The notes under the pieces were generated by a model. It had not been told where the DNA came from. It saw only the letters and a program-made list of their open reading frames with translations, and did not search any database. DNA of 64,000 bases from Sarcocystis neurona (taxonomy: Eukaryota > Apicomplexa > Conoidasida > Eucoccidiorida > Sarcocystidae), in contig KL647295.1 of NCBI GenBank assembly GCA_000727475.1, positions 3,015,202 to 3,079,201 on the forward strand, given 5' to 3'. The stretch's first letter is position 1, and every line of letters starts with the position of its first letter. The translations under genes and the position numbers were made by a program. Shown here piece by piece: positions 1-11,439 of the stretch.

Positions 1-170
1 AGCAGTAGTGGCAACACGAGCAGCAGCAGCAGCAGCAGTGGCAACGCGAGCAGCAGCAGCAGCAGCAGTTGCGGCAACACGAGCAGCAGCAGCAGCAGTG
101 TACGGCGGCAGCAGGAGAGCAGCACCAGCAGCTTCAGTAGTGGCATCGGGTGCAGCAGCGGCAGGAGGGA
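1..170 (+). repeat. CAG trinucleotide repeat, probably coding
   Basis: Three imperfect units of about 30-33 bp, each a GCAACACG-like core followed by five to seven AGC/CAG triplets. All three plus frames are open or nearly so, reading Ala-rich, Ser-rich or Gln-rich; the Ala frame stays open to 382. This is the homopolymeric amino-acid repeat type known from Eimeria coding exons. The frame used cannot be decided here, and the exon begins before the window. Confidence 0.85.
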
Positions 171-1258
171 CAGAGCACGGGCGCGGTAGTACCAGATGTT
201 TGGCTCAGCGACGCTGCTGGTGGATGAGGGGAGCGGAGGCTCCCCTCATCCCACGCCCTACTGACACAGATGTTCTTGCAGGAGGAGGCGTCAACTTCGT
301 ACACCTTTCACAGAGGCTAGAAGGAAATGCAAGAGGACTGTCGCTCGCGGCAACCCTGCAGCGCGACAGGCGTCCCAAGTAGACACGGCGCTGCTCTACG
401 CCATGGCCCAGCGCGTGTCTGTCAGTGAAGAACAGGAAGCCTCGAAAGGAGTACACAAAAGAAGAATCGCAAGCGAGTACAAGGAAGGGTAACACAGCTA
501 CTTTGTGTGAGACGGTTCGTGCCCTTCCCTGGTATCACGCTCTCTCTTTCAGCGAGGCGCCGTAGGTTACGCCTCCACGACCGCGCGCCTGCGTGGGAGA
601 AAGATAGATACGATTTTCTACTTCACTATACTCGCACTGCTGTGCGGCCTACACGTAAATGGAGAGAGGGCCGGCATCGTACATCAGCCTATTCGCATTG
701 CCGTGCAGCAGCATACACAGTGAGAGAGCAGGCAAGTCAAGGTGTGTCGGCACATCTGTATTGACGTAAAAAAAGTAGACCAGGCGTCCCGGATAACAAC
801 AGTATACACTCACACTACCGAAATGTAGGCAGCATCTACGCACATCTTATTCTCGGTGGATATAGTTCACAACGCTTTGCCCATACGTGGGCAGAGATCT
901 GTGAATGTCTACCATCCTTGCGGACGACGCAGCTGTACGTGCACACACATACACACACACACAGAGACGATTTAATATCCACACACAACGTGTGTGCATA
1001 GTCCTATGAACACTAAAGCAAAGGCACTCCCAACACTTTTATGCGAAGGCGGACTTGCACACATCAGAGCCGCAGGTCTAGCCACGCGCGCGACGTCCAA
1101 GCTTCGGTACTGCGCGTGTGGTAGCAGCAGCAGCTGTCGGCAGAAGCGACAGCAAGGCTGCAGGAGCAGCCAACCGTGTGCTGGGTCTATCTGAGCACGT
1201 GTCCCGGCGCCAGCAGCAGGACCATATAATCCTCTTTTCGTTGCTGTCTCTCTGGTAG

Positions 1259-1807
1259 CAGCACATTGACCGCTCGTGTCAACACGAGAGCAGCAGCAGT
1301 AGCAACAGCCGCGGCACCAGAAGTAGTAGTAGCAGCAGCGAGAGGAACACACACACACACACACACACAGCAGGTGGTACTGAAGAGTTGCAGCATCGCC
1401 TAAACCCAGCAGTACCAGCAGCTGTTTACAAGGGCCGCTTCGCTTTCGCTACGCAGATCTACGCCGCACGCCTGTGTACAGCTGCTGAAGATGCAGCAGC
1501 AGCATTAGCAGCGGCAGCAGGCCAGTACCGTCCCCGCGCACAGGAGGTCGGTAGCGGGTTGTGTGGCGTCCACGTTGCCACGTTGAAGAAACACTGCGCC
1601 GCGCTACAAAAGGAAGGGAAAAAAGCACTGAGGGAACGAGACGTTGTTGCATCTGGTGCTTTCTCGTCCTCAGGCGGGTCTTCTCTGCCGCTTCGTAGAA
1701 CAACTTCACGGCCATTTCGACGATACAGTCCGACGCAGTACCCCTGCGCTCACCAAGAGCGCACGTCACACAGTGTGGTGGTGGCTGCGCTTTCTGCAGA
1801 AGAATGA
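1259..1807 (+). CDS. candidate exon, Ser/Ala-rich protein of unknown function
   Basis: The frame is open from just after a pyrimidine-rich tract ending in TAG (about 1258) to a TGA at 1805-1807. It reads a Ser run, a (CA)n tract translated as Thr-His repeats (about 1349-1369), then a more ordinary segment with an Ala-rich helix and a basic stretch containing TLKKHCAALQKEGKKALRER. I do not recognise a family. The helical middle part and the intron-like acceptor argue for coding. No start codon or clear donor was found, so this would be an internal or terminal exon. A minus-strand frame over the same bases is less protein-like. Confidence 0.35.
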   Translation, partial: QHIDRSCQHESSSSSNSRGTRSSSSSSERNTHTHTHTAGGTEELQHRLNPAVPAAVYKGRFAFATQIYAARLCTAAEDAAAALAAAAGQYRPRAQEVGSGLCGVHVATLKKHCAALQKEGKKALRERDVVASGAFSSSGGSSLPLRRTTSRPFRRYSPTQYPCAHQERTSHSVVVAALSAEE

Positions 1808-1865
1808 AAACTCCTTTACGACGATATGTGTCTGGCATTTCTCGGTGGAAAGTAAAACTAGGCCC

Positions 1866-2625
1866 TTAATCGGATGCTGCTGTTTGTGCTGCCGTCGCGA
1901 CTTGTCCTGCCGGCCTGCGGCGAGTCTCTGTCGCTGTTGCTACTGCTGCCGGGCATTGTATCTCATCCCTCTCACACCAGTACTTCTTCTCAAGTGGCGC
2001 GAGGCCGTCGTGCTGTGGACCTCGGGGAACGTCTTCCCTCTGTGGGGTGTATGTAAAACTCCCCAGAAAGGAGTCTCCTGGGGAGCAAGGGCAGCACCGC
2101 GCTGCTGCTGCTGCTGCTGGTACCGCTTGGTGGCGGCTCCTGCTGCTGTTGGTTTTCCCGTCGAGGCCGCTGTTGCAACTGCTCCGCTGCTGCTCTCCTG
2201 CGACTACGGCTCCTCCTCCTCCTCCGGTGCTGCTGGAACGTATGTAACGTGTGTGAAGGAGAAGCAGCACAGGCAGCAGACATCCTGCGTCTAAAACTGC
2301 CCTCCCTCTCTGCTGCTTTGCCTGGTAGGATGTCGCTGCGCTCCGGGAGTGTGGCTCGGCTACGGGCGCTGTACTGCTTTGCTGTGCGTGCTGCTGTGAA
2401 CCCTCGGGTACAGGGGGCATACGCAGTGCCACGGCAGGGTTGATTGCGAAGGAGGTTGCTAATGTTGGTAGTAGCGTCGTCATTTAAACCAACACAAGAA
2501 ACTGTTCTTCCGTAATAGTCGTTTCCTTTGCCGAGTAAGTGTAGTGCCTCTCCAACCCGCCTGCGAAGCAGAGCCGCACGTGCCCAGCGGTAAAACATGC
2601 GGAGAAATCCAAGACGCAGTAACAC
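1866..2625 (-). CDS. candidate CAG-repeat exon(s), unknown protein
   Basis: On the minus strand two overlapping frames are open for over 200 codons each (2483 to 1866 and 2625 to 1990). One reads Ala/Gln/Ser-rich text including TSYQAKQQRGRAVLDAG and CERDEIQCPAAVATATETRR; the other has Arg/Ser runs and a Gln run. The plus strand here is CTG-rich and would encode Leu/Cys runs, which is less typical of coccidian repeats. The likely picture is one or two exons of a repeat-rich gene read right to left, with the frame switching across an unseen intron. Function unknown. Confidence 0.4.
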
Positions 2626-4431
2626 AACTCAAAATCCCGTAATTGTTTCAGTCGGGAAAAGGGACTCCAAGTAAGCAGCTGCGAGGTGGCGTGTCGACAC
2701 GTGTGTCTGTACACATGTATATATGCGTCCGTGCGCGTGCGGTGCTGACAACGTGGCGTCATCTCCGCGAGTGCAAGGAAAGGGATAAATAGGGCGAAGG
2801 TAGACACGTACAAGGTTATGTGAACAAAAGGGAAATGCATCTTCCTTCGTTCTTCTGCGGCGACCTGCTGCGCTCACGTATCGAATTTTGTGCGGTGCCT
2901 AGGAGAGGTCGACGGTGCGTGTCTGCTCTTCAGAATTTCCGGTTGAAAGAGCATCTTGCGCCTGCGACCTTTCCATATTCTATACACCACGTTAACACGC
3001 ACGTGTACTTTTATACAGATCTACAGAGGAATCGAATCGCAGCGAGCATCACCAGATCTACAGGAGGACAAATGTGGGGGAAACGAAAACGCCAGCTAAT
3101 TCGTATGTATCTGCATATATATTTACGTACGTATCACGCATCCACTTATGTATACACATTCATATATATATGTATATACGTTTGGGTACATAGAGTTCTT
3201 CAATCACACGGTGGTCGTCGGTACTCATTTAGAGTCTTCCACCTGTTCGAAAAACGGAACCCAACGAGTTGCAGGCCCACTAGAGAGAACGCTTTTCCTG
3301 CCGATCTCGTGAAGAGCCTTCGTCTCCACTTATTTGGTACGAAGGCACTGAACAGATCTGTAGAGGGCGACTGTATGCGACCAGAATTCGAGTAAAAGAG
3401 GAGGCAGCATCTCGTGCCGCGTATAATTTCTGTGTTCACGAACACCGGCAAATTTCCTCATATCGGGAGAGTGCGCGCTTCCGAACGAAGGTATTGCTAC
3501 GGCTTTTTTTGCGCGCCATGAGCCATGCAACCTTTGAACACTTCTAAGCGAACAGGCACTAAGTCCTCTAAGCTTCTGTACCGCGGTGATTTTTGCTGGC
3601 TCCAGAAACACCAGCTGTTTCGTCACGTCGGCCGCCTTCTAGTTTCTCTCCTTCTGTGGCCAATTGTTGCCGTTTTCGCGGTGAAATGACTTGAGTCGCG
3701 CCGAGAACAGTCTGCCTTTCACCCTGGAGAAGAATAAGTTTGTACAGCGACGACACATACCGCCGGGCATTTTTCACGTGTCATAGGGGTCGCTTTGTCT
3801 GAGAGGTCGCTCACCTTTGCTGCATCCTCCTCCCACTTTCATATTTATCGGTGTACGCATGCTATCTTCGTCTGCCTTCCAAAACTCTTCATGTCTGTAC
3901 CGGTATATATCTGTACGCACGTGTTCAAATGACGAGAGGGTTGACCTGCGTCCACGCGGTTGCGGTCTGCAGCGTTTCTACGGGCAACAATCCCCAGCAT
4001 TTTTTCGCCCGCGACACCTTCTTCTGTGCCTTCGTCATTCACCACCTGACGAACGGGAAGGAAATTTCTTGTTGTCAGGGTTCCTCGTTTCGGCTGGCGG
4101 GAGTGCGGTGGAATGGCGTGACGCTGCCACCCCGCGTGTTCTCCTCCATTCTTCGCTGCTGTGGACTCAGAAACGCGCAGCGCGAGCTGTCGAACTTTTC
4201 GGTGTCTGGCCACTGGTATTAGAAACGGCTGCGGGAGCAGCAGCAGCCCCAGCGCTGGTGGCTACACTCATGACAGCAGCAGCGAGTGTAACAACTGGAG
4301 CAACAGATGCGCAACTAGCGCCACATTAGCATCACCAGCAACAACAGCAGGGCTCACAACAGCAGCAGCATCCACGCCAAGAAGTCCTGCAGCTTCAGCG
4401 GTTGTATAAGCTAGACACGATCCGTGCGCAG
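2626..4431. other. no confident gene; conflicting open frames
   Basis: Short frames are open on both strands. Minus 3777-3568 and 4213-3845 and plus 3851-4222 all look moderately protein-like, but none has a decisive splice signal or recognisable motif. A (TA)-rich patch lies near 3110-3180. Near 4236-4400 there is an Ala/Thr/Ser-coding GCA/ACA repeat on the plus strand that may belong to the exon ending at 4642. Confidence 0.4.
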
Positions 4432-4642
4432 TGAAACGGACGACAAGGAGACGCCGTCGAGGGTCAGAACGGACGAGAAGACAAGAGAGAAAGAGCATTT
4501 TTTAGTTCGCACTCCACACCCCACTTCGATTTCTGCTTTACGGAAGCTCCAGCCATGTGCGATGGCAGCTAAACAAGCCCTGCTTGCTGGCGAACAAAGG
4601 AGAGAAGCCACAGCGACCAGCCCCCAACAACACCAACAGTAA
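4432..4642 (+). CDS. candidate 3'-terminal exon, charged protein
   Basis: After CGTGCGCAG at 4431 the plus frame reads a hydrophilic segment (SETDDKETPSRVRTDEKTRE) followed by a short Gln-rich end and TAA at 4640-4642. Gln-rich text just upstream (about 4330-4400) is in another frame, so an intron or a different exon border is needed. No family recognised. Confidence 0.3.
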
Positions 4643-5418
4643 ATAAGCGTGTACGCGTGCTCCAGTCACGCGCATTTTACGTACTTTGTGTGTCTGCTGC
4701 ACACGTCAGTTCATCAAATTGTCTTTACAACTTGCTGAAGGATGGAATTGTGCGCCTGCATATGAGGATAAACTGATATGTACATGTATCTGTATATGCC
4801 TCCAAAGTTTGCAAATATGTGCGCCGGTACTGACGTGTGTATCTGCCTACACAAGTGAATATTTTTCCTTGTATATTATCTACGGAAATATTTATATACA
4901 TATTTGTATTGATTCACGTACATACATATATATATATGCACATACCCATGTTACAGATTGAATGCACAGGTTTGCGCGTATATATATATATATATATCCT
5001 ACGACTACGTAGACATGTAGTGCTCCTAAGGTAATTCGGTGAAAAATTTTCTTGCCTTGTCTTGTTCATATCCGCCTCTGTTTATGCATATGTTGTTCCA
5101 TCCCCGTTCAAATACATGTGTGCACACGTCCACCAAGGCGTACTCACGTATCCGTGTAAATATGTGTATATATCTGTATATAGAAAGTAATAGACTGTCA
5201 CATAAATCCCGTCCACTCGTCCAGAGAGATATTGAAGACGATGAACAGGTTGGTAGATGAAAGGCGCATGGTTACTGAGAGCGGGAGGCAGAGAGAAAGA
5301 GAAACAACTAGACTGATACATGCGTAATTACGTGTGAATCTTCCCTTTTTTGTGCATGGGTGTATAAATCAGAGAGATAAATATACGGGTAGATCTCCCA
5401 ACAATTGCGCCTGTCTAT
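4643..5418. other. TA/TATG-rich spacer or intron
   Basis: AT-rich sequence with several microsatellite patches (for example 4925-4940, 4979-4998) and short frames that translate only the microsatellite. I see no supported gene. Confidence 0.6.
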
Positions 5419-8400
5419 ATGTACATACGTGTGGACGTATGGGTCGCTATAGGGGTCTCCTGCTTTTGCGTATCTGGAAGGTACCACGGCGCCTTCCTAG
5501 ACTCTTCAGTGATGCGTGGCTTGCCGCTCCTGTCGCTTTACCGAAGTACAGCAGCAAAAGCAGCAGGAACTCCGCAGCGGAGGCAGCAGGAACTTCGGCA
5601 GCAGAAACAACAGGAACTTCGGCAGCACGAGCAGGACTCCAGACACCAGTGGCAGCAGCGACACTTCCAACGGCAGCGTCGGCAGCGTCGACAGCAGCGG
5701 CAGCGAGGGTCGGTCGTGTTTCCGTTAGCAAGAGCGATGGCAACTTCTTCTGTTCTCATGGCATACTCTGCAGTTGTAGCTGGCGCAGCAGCGGCTGCAG
5801 AAACAACAGCTCCATGCTCAGCAGCAGCAACAGCAGGGTCGGAAGCAGCCTCAAGTGACGCTGGAGCCCGAGAGGCAGCAGAAGACAGTATGGCAGCTGC
5901 AACAGGACAGGCAGCAGCTTGGTACAGCGTATTTGTAAGACATGCAGCAAAACGGACAGGAGGAACGGGGCCAGAGAGCGGGGAGCAGCAAAAGCAGCTC
6001 TGGGGCGTGCTACAGAGTGAAGAACGCGTGTATGATCTAGTTGTTGCCGCAGGGACGCCAGCAGCAGCTGCTGACACTGCAACCGAAGAAGCAGAAGGAG
6101 AAACAGGAGCAGCGGAAGGTGTAGCAGTCGCATGTGGACGAGTACACGTGTGCAGCACGCCGACACCAGCTGCAACAGCAGGCGCTGCAGGAGGTGGATA
6201 TGCGACAGACGAACTCTTCAAAGCAGCGGCGGTGTCAGTGGGGGAAAACCCAGCAGCGGAGACAGCAGCCGGGCGCACGGTAGCTTGCGGGGAATATTCG
6301 GAGCTAGGCGGACTACACGACGGCGCTGGAGAAGCACGCGGAACCAGAACAGACATAGCAGCATACGAAGCAACAGATGCAGCAGCAACAACGAAAGCTA
6401 AAGTAGCAGCAGCGGGAGACGTAGCAGGAAAGACAAGGAGGACACTCCCGGGCACAAGAACTGCAGGAGCAGGGGCCGGTGCTGCTTCTGAATGGGATGT
6501 CTCGGCCGAAGTCCGACGACTAGGTTCCGCAGTGGCAGCGACAGCAGCCAGAGAAGGAGACGAGAAACAAATGCGATGTGTGTGCATGTTCGTTCGACGC
6601 GTGGAAAGGATGGGAAGTCAAGAGGCGGCTGCACCAGCAGAAAATATCCGGGGAAGACGCGCGTCGAGCTACAAGCGCAGCAGAAGCTGCACGGTCTCGG
6701 CAGAGCGTACAGTCGAAGCAACGGGAGAGGCCAGCTGCAGCACTTTCCGGCCTTTTGGGTGCTGCGGCTGCTGGTGTTGCGGCGCTGGGAAGGGTCGCCA
6801 AGAAGCTGCTCTGGTGCAGCACGCGTGCGGACTTCTGCGGCCGCGGCGACACGAAGGGCCACAGCAACAGCAGCAGCAGAGGTGCAGCAGGAGGCAGCAG
6901 CAGGTAGGCACACGGCAGGGTTGCCAGTCGCCATCAAGCGCGTCTGGCGGCCTCTTCGATTCGGTGCGGTGCCCGTTCTGGAGCACTCGCTGGCTGCAGC
7001 GGTGGAAAGTTGCTGTTTACGCTGCAGCCTTGTTGCTGGCTTTCACCTGCGGAAAAATGTACGGGAGCTACACGGCAGCGCCAGAATACTGCAGCAGCTG
7101 GCCCTGCGCCTTCCCTTTTACATGTTCTCCCCCGCTCGCAGCCAGAGAGAGGGAAGAAGCCCGTGCCCTTTCGGAGGACAGGATGGCGCCACCAGTAAAA
7201 AACGCAACAGCAGCAGCAAAGGCACCGCAGAGAGCAGATGCAGCAGAAGGGGCACGCCGTGGGCACCCAGGAGAAGCGCCCACAGGAACGGTCAAGGCAA
7301 CCGCAGCAGGAGAAGTATTTGCGGCGGCCCCAAACGGACGGGGCGAGGCAGCAACAGGTGAAAAAGGAGCCGCAGCAGCACTCGAGCCAGGTGCAGATGA
7401 AACTGCTTTTCTAAGAGGCTTCGACGAAGCAGGCGGTGCAACAAGGAGCATGGAAGGGAAAGGGAGTGCTGCAGCGAAAAGAGCAGTGTGGACGACGCCA
7501 CGCAGAGGTAGTGCCAGTACTTTCAGTAAAACAGGGGCACCCTTGTCGAGTATAGCCCCAGACTGCAGCGGTGGCGGCCAGGAAGAGTGTGGCCGCAGCA
7601 GCGCGGCCGAAAGCAGGTTTGATAGCAGCGGTCGCCGAAGACGCGGCAGCAGCAATGAGAGCCGCAGCAACACTTCAGAAAGCAGCAGCAGACATGCTGT
7701 TGCCAGAGAATTATCAGCTGGAAGCAAGGCTTCTGACGGAGACAGGGGGAACAGTCTTAACAGCAACGGCAGTGCGGATCCGTCTTGCAGCAGTAGTGCA
7801 GCCGATAGCTGCCCTTGCAGCATGTCGGGAGAGTCCAGCAGCGGCAGCAACACAGGCGGATCTGGCGGCAGCAGCAGCAGCAGCTGGAGCGGGCCTGCAA
7901 GCAGCAACAACACAAACCCTGCTGCCAACGACAACGCAAGGTGGTGGGGCGCTTCTTCGAGTAGCCACGGCAGGAAGGAAGATGCTGCTATTAACAGCAG
8001 CAGTGACGATGGTGGAAGCCTTGGCATGTGGGCTGCCGCAGTGCGGCAGGGCATCGCGTCAGGCAGAATCCGTTTTGCGGATTTCTCTGCCGTCGTAGGG
8101 AGCGCTTCCGAGTGGAGCGCAGCAGCAGCAGCGTCTGAGCATCTTCAAGCGGCAGCAGACGGAGAGGAAGAAGACGCGGAGGAGGAATTCGTAGCAGCAG
8201 GAGAAGCAACATTCGGCCGTGGTGGCGTTGGTGCACCGGAAGAAGACTTCTTGGATAGTGCACAGGAAGGAGGAAGTGAAGCAAACGACGTCTTTGATTT
8301 CTACGAGAACTTGGGTCTGCTGCCCAGCGTATGGCACCCGAAGCAGCCACACTACCAGAAGAAGCAGCAACACCCGCACCACCACCACCGGCTGCAGTAC

Positions 8401-9294
8401 CAGCAGCAGCACCAGCAGCAACCTGTGCCGCTGCACCAGGAGGTCTCGCAGCGTCAGCAGCAGCACTCAATAGAGCAACAGCAGCCCTCGGCAACGCCGC
8501 AGCGCCAGCAGCAAGAGCGCCCGGTACACCAGGAGGTGGAGCGGGAAAAATCAGAGCTGCAGCTACATCGATATGATCCGTCAGCGGGATTTCGGGATGC
8601 AGGGCACAATGCAGATATCGGTTCAGGAACACAGGAGGAATTCGTCCAGCGTTTCTCTTTTGAAACTGCTAATTCTGCAACGTCTGCTGTGAATGCTGCT
8701 GCTGCGATTGGTGCTGCTGTCCCGTCTGCCTCCCCAGATTTCCCTCCTCCTTCTTCTCCTCTTTCCGGCGTTGGTGATGACACTTCTTTTGTAGGTGCTG
8801 CGCGGCGCGCTGTCGCTCCTCTGTCAGCTGTTGCTGCACTCGCCTTTTCTTCTTCCCTCGTTCCCGCTCCCGCGGCTGACGCTCCTGCTGCTATTTCTTC
8901 CTCCTCCTCCTTTTCTTCTGCTGCAGAAGCTGCTGCTGCTGCTCCAGCTTCTTCTCTTCTGATTGTGCGAGCCGCGACTGGTGCCAGCGCGGCTGCCGCT
9001 GGTGCTGCTGTTGGTGCTCCCGCTGCTACTGGCATGGTACAGGCGCGTCGTCTTACGGAAATGCCGTACCCTAACCCCCCGCAGAAGTCGGAGAAAACAA
9101 ATGGCGAATCTCCCCGCATCCGTTCAGAGCATCCGCAATCTGGCGCCACTCCCAGAGACGACCTGTCGAAAAAAAGATTAGAAGCAAAAATAAAAAAGCG
9201 ACTTGCAGGTGGGGCTGCTGTGCTTCTCGCTCTCGTAAATTGCATGTTACGACTATGTCAGGTGGAGAGGTGGACGCGTTTGCTTAAACATTAG
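5419..9294 (+). CDS. large Ala/Gln/Ser-repeat protein with an internal membrane segment
   Basis: A 3.9-kb frame without a stop, by far the longest in the window, in the GC-rich CAG-repeat region. The first ATG is at 5419 but lies in TATG-rich spacer-like sequence; ATGs at 5512 or 5737 are plausible starts, or the exon is entered by splicing. The protein is Gln-rich at first, then long Ala/Glu/Thr stretches. Around 7000-7070 is a hydrophobic helix (VAVYAAALLLAFTCGKMYGS) preceded by basic residues, which suggests a signal anchor. After that come Ser/Gly-rich and acidic parts, a Gln/His-rich block (about 8340-8550) and an Ala/Ser-rich block. The C-terminus is basic with a second hydrophobic patch (AGGAAVLLALVNCMLRL). 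A donor-like CAG|GTGGGG near 9208 could end the exon earlier. Long frames also occur antisense, as expected for GC-rich repeats. No domain recognised. Confidence 0.6.
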   Translation: MYIRVDVWVAIGVSCFCVSGRYHGAFLDSSVMRGLPLLSLYRSTAAKAAGTPQRRQQELRQQKQQELRQHEQDSRHQWQQRHFQRQRRQRRQQRQRGSVVFPLARAMATSSVLMAYSAVVAGAAAAAETTAPCSAAATAGSEAASSDAGAREAAEDSMAAATGQAAAWYSVFVRHAAKRTGGTGPESGEQQKQLWGVLQSEERVYDLVVAAGTPAAAADTATEEAEGETGAAEGVAVACGRVHVCSTPTPAATAGAAGGGYATDELFKAAAVSVGENPAAETAAGRTVACGEYSELGGLHDGAGEARGTRTDIAAYEATDAAATTKAKVAAAGDVAGKTRRTLPGTRTAGAGAGAASEWDVSAEVRRLGSAVAATAAREGDEKQMRCVCMFVRRVERMGSQEAAAPAENIRGRRASSYKRSRSCTVSAERTVEATGEASCSTFRPFGCCGCWCCGAGKGRQEAALVQHACGLLRPRRHEGPQQQQQQRCSRRQQQVGTRQGCQSPSSASGGLFDSVRCPFWSTRWLQRWKVAVYAAALLLAFTCGKMYGSYTAAPEYCSSWPCAFPFTCSPPLAAREREEARALSEDRMAPPVKNATAAAKAPQRADAAEGARRGHPGEAPTGTVKATAAGEVFAAAPNGRGEAATGEKGAAAALEPGADETAFLRGFDEAGGATRSMEGKGSAAAKRAVWTTPRRGSASTFSKTGAPLSSIAPDCSGGGQEECGRSSAAESRFDSSGRRRRGSSNESRSNTSESSSRHAVARELSAGSKASDGDRGNSLNSNGSADPSCSSSAADSCPCSMSGESSSGSNTGGSGGSSSSSWSGPASSNNTNPAANDNARWWGASSSSHGRKEDAAINSSSDDGGSLGMWAAAVRQGIASGRIRFADFSAVVGSASEWSAAAAASEHLQAAADGEEEDAEEEFVAAGEATFGRGGVGAPEEDFLDSAQEGGSEANDVFDFYENLGLLPSVWHPKQPHYQKKQQHPHHHHRLQYQQQHQQQPVPLHQEVSQRQQQHSIEQQQPSATPQRQQQERPVHQEVEREKSELQLHRYDPSAGFRDAGHNADIGSGTQEEFVQRFSFETANSATSAVNAAAAIGAAVPSASPDFPPPSSPLSGVGDDTSFVGAARRAVAPLSAVAALAFSSSLVPAPAADAPAAISSSSSFSSAAEAAAAAPASSLLIVRAATGASAAAAGAAVGAPAATGMVQARRLTEMPYPNPPQKSEKTNGESPRIRSEHPQSGATPRDDLSKKRLEAKIKKRLAGGAAVLLALVNCMLRLCQVERWTRLLKH

Positions 9295-10598
9295 CAATCA
9301 TGTATATTCGTGGACAGGGAGAGAGAGACAGGAAGAGGCCAGGATATCTTTTTTTTTCTGCCAAGGCAAGCCGGAAAGGCAGCGGAGAAGCTTCTTCCTG
9401 GGGTAATACAGACAGACAACTAGAAGCAGAAGTCGTAGCAGGGCCGCTGCAGGGACTACTCCATTAAGCAGCGTCGACGGCTCGGGAAAGTCGCACAGCA
9501 GCAAGCGCGTGTTTGTTACATATGTGTACCTGCGCGTATGTGTGTGGTGCTCTCGTATCTCTCGGTGATGTGCCCGTGCATGCGTTTGGTCCTGTTTTGC
9601 CATAGGAAGAACCTTCCTTATACTCGCCAAAACACGCAATTCCCCCTACTCAGAAATAGACACATCTACGGGTGTCCATTCATCTGCGTGGTCGTGCTTA
9701 TATCTACATGCGGAGGTAGTGGGAAGAGGAATTCGTAAGCACCGTAGGAGCAGCAACTAGAGAAGAAGAACGTGGCGTCGTGTCTGCTGCTGCTAAGAAG
9801 AAGCAGCAGACGACGGCAGCGGCGTCGGCGCCGGCCACGTGTAGGAGGGATACAGGGAGGCATAGAGAGACAGTCGGAGGAGGGTGCTGCAGTAAGAGGG
9901 AAAGTGAAGGCCAAACATATCCGCAGAGAGAAAACTCAGCAGAGCGCTGTGTACAGAGAGAAGAAATTCGTAGGCGTGCGTACCGGACACGAGGAAGGCG
10001 AAAGTAGACAAGGAAGGCCACTGTGGATAGAAAGCAGAAAACGAGAGGAGTTGTACATACGAAGAAGAGACAGCGACATTTGTGTATATAGGGAAAGGCA
10101 GACATGTGTTGCTACAGGGAGGGAACTCCTTGTGAGACGGGTTTCTGTACCGAGGACGAGACGCTGGCCTGTTCAGGGGAAAACGTTTCCGTAGATACAA
10201 AGGGATAGAGACAGAGGGCTCTTTGTCCCTAAAAATGAAGACTTGTTTGTCAGCAGAGGAAGCGAGACAGATACGCGTGTGTGGACATCTATACACAAGA
10301 AAAAAACCGCCGTTGGGGAGATGCAGAGAGGGAGAGACAGAAAGAGAAGAAGGGGATCTCTGTGTCTGCAGAGAAAGTGACCTAGCGGAGTGCCCCTGCG
10401 TTCGTGTGTAGTTTACAAGGGAAGGGAGATAAAGACGGTAGGTAGGGGCGTGAGAGTGCTGTTCTCTTCCCACAAGAGCGTAAAAGAAACGATGTACTTC
10501 CCCGCGCGTTGAAGCTGACGCGTCCTACGTCGGACAAAAAGAGAGGAAGAGAGGGAGAAGCACATTTATGAGAAATGCGTACATCTGTGTTGAAGCAG
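9295..10598. other. polypurine-rich stretch without a supported gene
   Basis: About 9800-10440 is dominated by AGAGA/GACAG purine tracts on the plus strand. This keeps frames open on both strands (minus 10473-9793 is the longest) but yields only Arg/Glu/Lys or Ser/Leu/Pro-biased text. I read it as intron or spacer. Confidence 0.5.
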
Positions 10599-10793
10599 CG
10601 GGCAAGGAGACTGCGTGTCTCTCTTGGCGTTGCGCAGCGACGGCGTCGGGAGCAGCCCCACCGGCTGCAGCAGCAGCGTCGCAGGAGAAGAAGAAAGACA
10701 ACTCCTCTGCCAAGCGGTCGTCGACGGAGAAGCCGCGGCAGGGCTCTTCTCGCCAGGAGGGAGCAGCGCCCGGGGCAGCGCAGTCGTCGCCAA
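10599..10793 (+). CDS. candidate internal exon with strong donor
   Basis: The exon starts after TTGAAGCAG and ends at CCAA|GTAAGTTAG, a near-perfect 5' splice site at 10794. All three frames are open. One reads GEEERQLLCQAVVDGEAAAG followed by a Gly/Ser-rich part; another reads a charged Ala/Ser-rich segment. It is coding-looking, but frame and product are undetermined. Confidence 0.35.
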
Positions 10794-11439
10794 GTAAGTT
10801 AGAATTTCCTTTCTCGCATGTGTTTGTCCTTATAACCGAGTGCCAAAAGTGTCCTCGCACACTTCTCCATAGACTGCTTGCATGCGTGTATGTGTGTCAC
10901 TTTCTCTCGTGGTTCGTAAAGAAGTAGTCTGAGAGACATGAAGAACGCGCGATGCGCGAAGCTCTTTCTCATATATACGAAGGGGAGGCGTCGGTGTAGA
11001 CCCCATTGCGTCGTGATGAAAGGGGAGCAGCTTGACGTCTATCTGTGGAAATTCCGCATGTTACGCGGTGTACGTACACCCCACAAAACGCGACCCAAGA
11101 ACGTGCGCGTTGTCCCGCTTTCGCTCTCTGTCGCTCTCTCTTTTTTGTGATCCGCCTAGGGAAGCCGAGTTGCACTAGCAGTATATACGGTGCAAGTCCT
11201 CCTCCTTTCGTACTGGAAGACTCTCCTAGTAACCCTATACGCAGATAGTGTGGCACTGCTAATACAACGCGAGTAATATACTACACCAGGAGTGTTCTGC
11301 TAACATTCCAGGACAAGGCGTACGCCTCTGCCAGGGGAGTATTCATGTTGTGTGGAGCACGTGTCCGAGAAAAAGGTACTCGTGCTTTTATGCTGCAGTG
11401 TGTTGATCACTTGGGGGTGCGTCAAGCATATTCTATGTC
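10794..11439. other. no confident gene
   Basis: Short frames occur on both strands (plus 10938-11150, minus 11256-10969), with no splice support and no motif. Confidence 0.4.

Noticed and set aside
9065..9085. Telomere-like ACCCTAACCCCC string
   Set aside because: A single occurrence within the long coding frame, not an array.
9793..10473. 226-codon minus frame
   Set aside because: It arises from a polypurine/polypyrimidine tract and lacks domains or splice support.
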